Of a stretch of 64,000 nucleotides of DNA, positions 58,393-64,000 are shown in pieces (the first letter of the stretch is position 1; every line of letters starts with the position of its first letter). This stretch comes from JALYNX01 sp963746905 (GTDB taxonomy: Bacteria; Actinomycetota; Acidimicrobiia; Spongiisociales; ZC4RG35): positions 372,001 to 436,000 of the forward strand of contig CAVVCY010000003.1 in NCBI GenBank assembly GCA_963746905.1, read 5' to 3'. The notes below the pieces were generated by a model. That model was given only the letters and a program-made list of their open reading frames with translations. It had not been told where the DNA came from and made no database searches. A program made the position numbers and the translations under genes.

Positions 58393-59691
58393 ATGAGTGA
58401 CTATCGGTTCGAAACCCTGCAGGTTCATGCAGGGCAGGAACCTGCTCCGGGCACGAATGCCCGGGCGGTCCCGATCTATCAGACCACCAGCTACACGTTC
58501 AACGATGCGGCTCATGCCGCACGTCTATTCGGCCTGGAGGAATTCGGGAACATCTACACCCGGATCATGAATCCGACCACGGACGTGTTCGAGAAGCGAG
58601 TGGCGGCGTTGGAGGGTGGGTTAGCTGCGGTGGCGACGTCTTCGGGGCAGGCGGCGCAATTGCTCGCCTTCACCACTCTGTTGGAGACCGGCGACCACTT
58701 CGTGTCCACCTCCTATCTCTACGGAGGGACCTACAACCAGTTCAAGGTTGCGTTCCCCCGCCTCGGGTTCGATGTCAGCTTCGTCGACGGCGACGATCCG
58801 GCCGACTTCGAGAAGGCGATCACGGACAAGACCAAGGCCCTCTACGTGGAGACCATCGGCAACCCGAAGTACAACATCCCCGATTTCGAAGCCCTCGCCG
58901 AGATCGCCCATCGCAACGGGATCCCGTTGGTGGTGGACAACACCTTCGGCGCCGCGGGCTACATCTCGAGGCCGATCGACTTCGGTGCGGACATCGTGGT
59001 CCATTCGGCGACCAAGTGGATCGGTGGTCACGGGACCTCGATCGGCGGGGTCATCGTCGACGCCGGGAACTTCGACTGGCGCAGCGGGAAGTTCCCGATC
59101 TTCACCGAGCCGGCTCCTGGGTACCACGGTCTGGTCTTCACCGACGTGTTCAACCCCGACGGGCCATTCGGCAACATTGGGTTCGCGATCAGGGCAAGGG
59201 TGGAAGGCCTCCGGGACTTCGGCGCGGCGCTGTCGCCGTTCAACTCGTTCCTGTTCCTCCAGGGGTTGGAGACCCTGTCACTGCGTGTGCAGCGTCAGGT
59301 CGACAACGCACTCGAACTGGCGAAGTGGCTCGAGTCACATGCCCTGGTCGACTGGGTGAGCTACCCCGGTCTGCCCTCACATCCCTACCACGAGGCCGCG
59401 AAGAAGTATCTCCGCAACGGTTTCGGCGGGGTGTTGTCCTTCGGCATCGCCGGTGGATTTGAGGCCGGGAAGCGGTTCATCGACGCCACCAAGCTGGCCA
59501 GTCATCTGGCCAATGTCGGCGACGCCAAGACCCTCGTGATCCATCCCGCATCGACAACCCACCAGCAGCTCTCCGAGGAAGAGCAGATCTCCACTGGCGT
59601 GGTGCCAGAGTTGGTGAGGATCTCGGTGGGGATCGAGCACATCGAAGACATCAAAGAGGACGTCGACCAGGCGCTGGAGGCGGTGTCCTGA
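58393..59691 (+). CDS. metY: O-acetylhomoserine sulfhydrylase
   Basis: PLP enzyme of 432 residues that makes homocysteine from O-acetylhomoserine and sulfide. Family features: ETLQVHAGQEPAPGTNARAVPIYQTTSY, EFGNIYTRIMNPT, SSGQAAQL, PLP lysine in HSATKWIGGHGTSIGG, and the insertion KFPIFTEPAPGYHG seen in MetY and not in cystathionine enzymes. AAGGAG eleven bases upstream. Directly followed by metX (10 bases), which makes its substrate. Confidence 0.93.
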   Translation: MSDYRFETLQVHAGQEPAPGTNARAVPIYQTTSYTFNDAAHAARLFGLEEFGNIYTRIMNPTTDVFEKRVAALEGGLAAVATSSGQAAQLLAFTTLLETGDHFVSTSYLYGGTYNQFKVAFPRLGFDVSFVDGDDPADFEKAITDKTKALYVETIGNPKYNIPDFEALAEIAHRNGIPLVVDNTFGAAGYISRPIDFGADIVVHSATKWIGGHGTSIGGVIVDAGNFDWRSGKFPIFTEPAPGYHGLVFTDVFNPDGPFGNIGFAIRARVEGLRDFGAALSPFNSFLFLQGLETLSLRVQRQVDNALELAKWLESHALVDWVSYPGLPSHPYHEAAKKYLRNGFGGVLSFGIAGGFEAGKRFIDATKLASHLANVGDAKTLVIHPASTTHQQLSEEEQISTGVVPELVRISVGIEHIEDIKEDVDQALEAVS

Positions 59692-59701
59692 GGAGAGAGG
59701 T

Positions 59702-60841
59702 ATGAGCAAGTCGGGCTCGGGCGAGCAGGTCGTGGAGACTCGCTTCTTCGACCTGCCGCCAGATTCGCTGCCATTCAAGATGCGCAGTGGGGACCTGTTG
59801 CCCGCGGTCCGGCTTGCCTACGAGCTCCAGGGAGAGATCTCCCCGGAGCGGGACAACGTCATCCTGTTGTTCCACGCCTTGACCGGCAGTCAGCACTTCG
59901 CCGGGTTCACCCCCTCAGTGGAGGGAGTGGGCCGGTGGGTGGAGGAGAACCAAACAGGCTGGTGGGAAGGTTTCGTTGGTCCCGGGCTCGGGATCGACAC
60001 CGACAGGTTCGCCGTCCTGTGTGTCAATTATCTGGGTGGCTGCTACGGAACGACCGGACCGGAGTCGATCGACCCCCGGACCGGGAAGCGATATGGGCCT
60101 GACTTTCCGCCTCTTCATCTCGCGGACATCCTCGAGTCCCAGCTGCCGCTGCTCGAGCATCTCGGGATCACGCGATTGAAGGCCGTGGCCGGGGCTTCGG
60201 TGGGAGCCCTGTTGTCCCTGTCACTGGCAGCCCACTACCCGGAACTCGTCGAAAACGTGATCATCCTCGCCGGAGGACTTGCCGGCACCACCTTGCACCG
60301 GATGTACAACTTCGAGCAGAAGCTGGCGATCTTCAACGATCCCAACTTCAACGGTGGCAACTATTACGACGGCCAGTTCCCTGCCGACGGGCTGGCCCTG
60401 GCCCGGATCATCAGCCACAAGGCGTTCGTGTCCTTGGGGGCGATCGAAGAGAGAGCCCGCAACGAGATCATCGACCACCCATACGTAACCCACCCGGTCG
60501 AGTCCTACTTCTGGAATCAGGGTCAGAAGCTGGTGATCCGCTTCGACCCAAACAGCTATCTGCGGATCATCGATTCCTGGTCCAACTACGACCTCGTCGA
60601 GGACACCGGCGCGGTCAGCTACGTCGACGCTCTCATCCCGTGCCGAGACCAGAACTGGTACGTCTTCACCATCGACACCGATGCATGTTTCTACCCTGAG
60701 CAGCAGGCCGGTCTGGTGGCGGCCCTGGAGGAGGCGGGAGTGCCCGTGGAGTGGATTCGGGTCACGTCACCCAAAGGACACGACTCGTTCCTCACCGAGC
60801 CCCACCTGTTCGAGGACTCGCTACGAAAGGCGCTGGCCTAG
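59702..60841 (+). CDS. metX: Homoserine O-acetyltransferase
   Basis: 379 residues of alpha/beta hydrolase fold that acetylates homoserine from acetyl-CoA, supplying metY. Oxyanion region HALTGSQH, nucleophile Ser in AVAGASVGALLSL (most homologues have GGSMGG, so this elbow is divergent), catalytic Asp in FTIDTDACFYPEQQ and His in SPKGHDSFLTEP. RYGPDFPPLHLADIL is also typical. Ribosome site GAGAGG five bases before the ATG. Last gene of the operon under SAM-I and attenuator control. Confidence 0.92.
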   Translation: MSKSGSGEQVVETRFFDLPPDSLPFKMRSGDLLPAVRLAYELQGEISPERDNVILLFHALTGSQHFAGFTPSVEGVGRWVEENQTGWWEGFVGPGLGIDTDRFAVLCVNYLGGCYGTTGPESIDPRTGKRYGPDFPPLHLADILESQLPLLEHLGITRLKAVAGASVGALLSLSLAAHYPELVENVIILAGGLAGTTLHRMYNFEQKLAIFNDPNFNGGNYYDGQFPADGLALARIISHKAFVSLGAIEERARNEIIDHPYVTHPVESYFWNQGQKLVIRFDPNSYLRIIDSWSNYDLVEDTGAVSYVDALIPCRDQNWYVFTIDTDACFYPEQQAGLVAALEEAGVPVEWIRVTSPKGHDSFLTEPHLFEDSLRKALA

Positions 60842-60897
60842 ACCTTGGAAGCCCCGACCAGGGATACCCCGGCAGCGACTAGGAATCCGATGCCGAT

Positions 60898-60913
60898 CGT
60901 CAGCAAGCTGACG
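60898..60913. terminator. Short convergent terminator hairpin
   Basis: CGTCAG-CAAG-CTGACG between metX and the convergent lipoprotein gene. The surrounding 88 bases hold no gene; read on the minus strand they encode a hydrophobic stretch without a proper start. Confidence 0.5.
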
Positions 60914-60929
60914 ACGCACGAGGCTCACT

Positions 60930-62195
60930 TCAGCCATAGGACCAGGCCACCCATTCCCCATTGAAGACCAGAGATGGGTCTGACCCGTCGGCCGGGATTA
61001 CCCAAACGCCGGATTCGTCCCCGATGGTCCCCGACAGTGCCACCTGAGAGGAGTCGGGCGACCACAGCTGGAGCGACTGCGCGTACTGGTTGAAGTACTG
61101 GAGCACGTCACGGAAGAACGAGATCGGCGGCACCATGGTGGTGAGAAGCTTGGTCTCGCCGTCCTTCCACACCGAGACCTCGACCACGCCGGTGTGACCG
61201 GTCAACTGAAGGAGCAGTAGGGACTCCCCGTCCGGGCTCCAGAAGTAGCCGACTGAGGTGTCCTCCGAAGCGATGTCGACTTCGCCGGTGGCCACGTCCA
61301 ACACCGAAACGGAGTTTGCCTCGATCTGAGCGGTCGGCACAAGCGCCACGGTCGACCCGTCGGCCTGCTGGTCGGTGAACGATTCGACCGCAACCTTGGT
61401 GCCCTGTGGGTTGGCCACAAAGAACACCGGCTCCCCGGGCAAGGTGGCCAGGAGACGGCTCTCGCCTTCGGGATCCACCAACTCGAGGCCGGCGTCAGCA
61501 AAATGGATGATCCCTGCCGGTATCCAGAAGGGCGCCTGATAAGTCGCCGCAGTGCCACCCAAGTCCACCAGCGGCTCACCCAGCACGATCGTCCCGAGGT
61601 TGTTGGCCCCGACATGGACCGCGAAACCAGTGCTGTCTGGATTCCAGGAGAAATAGAAGGGTGAGCCGGAGCCTACGGCCGACGCGGTGAACTTCTCCAT
61701 GTCGACGACCTCGAGAATCACGCCTTGCACGCCTCCATACAGGATCCCGACCTGTGACCCATCGGGTGACCAGTTCAGATAGAACGGCATCGAGGAGGTC
61801 GGCACCACTTGGAGATCGCTTCCGTCACCGGTGCTGGAGCCGACCCCGAACCCGGCCTGGTTCGCCTGGCCCCAAACGAGACGGTCGGCCACGGGCGACC
61901 ACGTGGGTTGGAAGTACTGGGCCGCTGCCCCGTCCTCGGTGACCTGGATCGGGTTCGAGCCGTCGGGATCGATGGTGAAGATGTTGCCCTCACGATCGAG
62001 GACCGCTAGACGATCAGCCGTGCCGTTCGGGATGATCGCCTGCGTGGTCGGCACCTCGGTGACTGCGACCGGCGTGGTGGTGGTCGTTCCCAGATCGATC
62101 GAGGCTGCCGGGCTCGGGTTACGGGCGCCATCGCTGGTACAGGCCGCGAGGATCAAGACCACCACGGAGGCCATCTGAAGCGTTCGCCTCGACAT
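60930..62195 (-). CDS. Lipoprotein with TolB-like beta-propeller
   Basis: 421 residues: signal peptide with lipobox LAAC, Thr-rich linker, then recurring blade motifs: IFTIDPDGSNPIQVTEDG, FQPTWSPVADRLVW, FYLNWSPDGSQVGILY, FYFSWNPDSTGFAVHV, GYFWSPDGESLLLL, LQLWSPDSSQVALSG. These W-(S/N)-PDG/S blades are those of TolB/WD40-like propellers. Extracellular, function unknown. ATG at 62195 chosen; the frame to 62252 is longer without support. Confidence 0.8.
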   Translation of the reverse strand: MSRRTLQMASVVVLILAACTSDGARNPSPAASIDLGTTTTTPVAVTEVPTTQAIIPNGTADRLAVLDREGNIFTIDPDGSNPIQVTEDGAAAQYFQPTWSPVADRLVWGQANQAGFGVGSSTGDGSDLQVVPTSSMPFYLNWSPDGSQVGILYGGVQGVILEVVDMEKFTASAVGSGSPFYFSWNPDSTGFAVHVGANNLGTIVLGEPLVDLGGTAATYQAPFWIPAGIIHFADAGLELVDPEGESRLLATLPGEPVFFVANPQGTKVAVESFTDQQADGSTVALVPTAQIEANSVSVLDVATGEVDIASEDTSVGYFWSPDGESLLLLQLTGHTGVVEVSVWKDGETKLLTTMVPPISFFRDVLQYFNQYAQSLQLWSPDSSQVALSGTIGDESGVWVIPADGSDPSLVFNGEWVAWSYG

Positions 62196-62290
62196 CCTGG
62201 GTCGAAGGGTACTGGGTGCTGTACTCGCGTTGTGAGGTGCCCCCCTCCCCAATCATCAATTCGCACCTCTGAACGTCCGATAACCAAGCA

Positions 62291-64000
62291 ATGACCTCAC
62301 CGCCGGGCATCGGTGGCAACGCACGCGACCGAAAAGCCGCCCTGTGGACTGGTCTCGCAGGTGGCGTGATCGGCTTCTTCGTCGCACTCGGCCCGCTTCT
62401 CAGCGGGGATCCGGCCGGGACCTTCCGAGCAGTTGCTTCAGCATTGATTGCGGCGGTCTCGTTGTACGAGTTGAAGCACAAGCAACGCACCGAGGTGGTG
62501 GCCGCGTTGGCTGCCTTCATCTTTGCTCTACTCAGCCTGATCGGCGCTTCGGGCGATATGGATGTCGTCGGATTCGACACCGGGACCACCCTCTCCTTCA
62601 TGATCCTGGCCTCGATCGTCTACGTCACAACCCGTCGGTCGAGGGCCACAACTCCGCTGATCGTTGGCTCGACTCTCATCGCTCTCTACTCCCTGGCATC
62701 GGTTGCAATCCTACGACCCGAGCTCTCGACGGCGATCAGTTGGCTTCTGATCGGGATCCCCGGTCAAATCCTCGTGATCTGGCTCACCTGGCGGCTCATC
62801 GACTCTCTGGCGGTCGCCTCCGAACTCGAGGCCACACACTCCCGAATCCAACAGGCACTGGCAAGATGCTCTCAGGTCCTCCTCACCCGTCGTGACGACG
62901 AGCCGCTGGTCGCGGCCCTCCAGGCCCTTCTCGGATCCACAGAGGCCGACTACGTCTACGTCGACATGAACCGCATCGATCGCAACGGACATGTCACCTG
63001 GGAGATCGTCGCCGAGGCGTATGGGCCGAATGTGCCGCCAGGGGACAGCCTCTTCGACAGCGGGGATTACGAACAGCTCCAGGACGTGGAGAAGGCGCTC
63101 GCGGCAGGCGAGCCCGCATATGTGATCGTCTCGGAGATGCCGAGGCCGATCCGGGACCGCTACGAAGGCGAGGGAATCATGGCCGAGCTCATGGCCCCGA
63201 TCTTCATCCGCGACCAGTGGGTAGGAACCATCGGATACTCGGACTTCTGGCGCGAAGGGACCTGGCTTCCTGCAGAGGTCGAAGGCCTGACCCGAGCCGC
63301 GGACATGGTTGGCGCCTACTGGGAGCGCGAGCATGCCCGTGAGGGCCTCGAGGAGCTTGCACAGGCGAAAGATCGATTCATAGCCACGGTCAGCCATGAA
63401 CTTCGAACGCCACTGGCCGCAGTGGTGGGCTTCGCCGGCGAGCTCGCCGAAGGGGTGGAGAACTACTCCACCGAGGAGATCGCCGAGATGGTCCAACTGA
63501 TCGCTGGTCAAAGCGTCGAGATGGCCCAGCTCGTTGACGATCTTCTCACCGCGGAGCGGGCGGCCTCTGGCAACCTGACGATCAAGCCAACGGAGATCGA
63601 CTTGCTCGATGTGACGAAGTCGGTGGTCGACTCGATGAGAGTCGGCGAGAACGTAGTGGTCAACGGTGACCCCACACCCGCTTGGGCCGACACCCTCCGC
63701 ACCCGACAGATCGTGCGCAACCTGTTGACCAACGCATCCCGTTATGGCGGGAGTCTGGTGAAGATCAGCGTCTCCTCACTGGGCGACACTGCAGTCATAG
63801 TCGTGAGCGACGACGGCCCTGGCATCAACGTTGTGGACTCCGAACGGATCTTCGACCCTTACTACCGGGTCCAGAACGACGATGCGCGGCCTGACTCGGT
63901 GGGACTCGGTCTCGCCGTGGCGCGTCAGCTGGCACGGATCATGGGGGGCGATCTGGTCTATCGGCGACGGGCAGGGTGGACCAGGTTCGAGCTCTCCCTT
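62291..64000 (+). CDS. Membrane sensor histidine kinase with GAF-like domain (partial)
   Basis: 570 residues before the right edge cuts it. About six N-terminal helices (18-165), a coiled linker, a GAF-like sensor region (about 185-335: ADYVYVDMNRIDRNGHVTWE, MAELMAPIFIRDQWVGTIGY), then HisKA with phospho-acceptor His369 (TVSHELRTPLAAVVGF) and the ATPase with N box RNLLTNASRYGG, G1 DDGPGI and G2 VGLGLAVARQLA. Only the last strands of the ATPase seem to be missing. The response regulator should lie beyond the edge. Confidence 0.92.
   Translation, partial: MTSPPGIGGNARDRKAALWTGLAGGVIGFFVALGPLLSGDPAGTFRAVASALIAAVSLYELKHKQRTEVVAALAAFIFALLSLIGASGDMDVVGFDTGTTLSFMILASIVYVTTRRSRATTPLIVGSTLIALYSLASVAILRPELSTAISWLLIGIPGQILVIWLTWRLIDSLAVASELEATHSRIQQALARCSQVLLTRRDDEPLVAALQALLGSTEADYVYVDMNRIDRNGHVTWEIVAEAYGPNVPPGDSLFDSGDYEQLQDVEKALAAGEPAYVIVSEMPRPIRDRYEGEGIMAELMAPIFIRDQWVGTIGYSDFWREGTWLPAEVEGLTRAADMVGAYWEREHAREGLEELAQAKDRFIATVSHELRTPLAAVVGFAGELAEGVENYSTEEIAEMVQLIAGQSVEMAQLVDDLLTAERAASGNLTIKPTEIDLLDVTKSVVDSMRVGENVVVNGDPTPAWADTLRTRQIVRNLLTNASRYGGSLVKISVSSLGDTAVIVVSDDGPGINVVDSERIFDPYYRVQNDDARPDSVGLGLAVARQLARIMGGDLVYRRRAGWTRFELSL

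Noticed and set aside
60842..60929. Small hydrophobic peptide gene on the minus strand
   Set aside because: Only a TTG without ribosome site could start it, and a terminator hairpin occupies the place.

Overview
The window reads as chromosomal DNA of a high-GC actinobacterium, most likely an uncultured member close to Acidimicrobiia. This is inferred from the GC-rich coding, frequent GTG/TTG starts, ATGA and TGATG gene overlaps, a class F-type sortase with DUF4397 and LPFTG proteins, BTAD/AfsR and SHOCT proteins, several ECF sigma factors, and a Rv1900c-like hydrolase-cyclase. No rRNA is present, so the taxonomy stays tentative. I see no phage, insertion sequence or CRISPR array.

Left third (1-29.5 kb). 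The left edge carries a gene fusing an endonuclease IV-like domain to a LigD polymerase domain. Then come an LPFTG surface protein, a tiny TatA, a lipoprotein and tRNA-Lys. From 4.1 to 13.1 kb lies what I read as a light and photo-oxidative-stress island: a heliorhodopsin directly downstream of a cobalamin-binding protein that keeps the Wx9EH motif of CarH/LitR photoreceptors; a sortase and DUF4397 pair upstream of them; a translationally coupled trio of FAD oxidoreductase, DUF1365 and cyclopropane/furan-type lipid methyltransferase; an ECF sigma factor whose anti-sigma partner seems reduced to a 14-codon stub; and an SDR-SRPBCC pair. Then follow a SulP transporter, a second ECF sigma/anti-sigma pair, a frameshifted PadR gene beside a perfect inverted repeat, a six-gene operon (ferredoxin, three small exported or membrane proteins, ApbE, ferric-reductase-like haem protein), a PLP sulfur enzyme, a sirtuin, and an acyl-CoA dehydrogenase-SDR-ketoacyl synthase run.

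Middle (29.5-45.8 kb). A GT4-glycosidase-GH130-GT4 cluster suggests synthesis and turnover of a mannose-type glycoside. A TPP riboswitch precedes a complete thiBPQ thiamine transporter. Three copies of a GC-rich palindromic intergenic repeat flank these clusters. A third ECF sigma/anti-sigma pair, a cupin-cyclase fusion, and a glutamate decarboxylase gene broken by one extra G complete the section.

Right third (45.8-64 kb). An alpha/beta hydrolase-cyclase fusion, a YcgR/YcgQ-type permease pair next to a fragment of a zinc-binding ZnuA-like protein, a YibE/F protein, tRNA-Asp and tRNA-Phe, a protein with four GMPEGTFRAL-type repeats and a large AfsR-like regulator lead to the methionine/cysteine locus. 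That locus has a SAM-I riboswitch, a Cys-rich leader peptide and two mutually exclusive hairpins, followed by osmC, O-acetylhomoserine sulfhydrylase and metX. The right edge holds a lipoprotein beta-propeller and a truncated sensor histidine kinase.

Functions come from motif reading only. Start sites were chosen by Shine-Dalgarno sequences, overlaps and family N-termini, and several remain uncertain.
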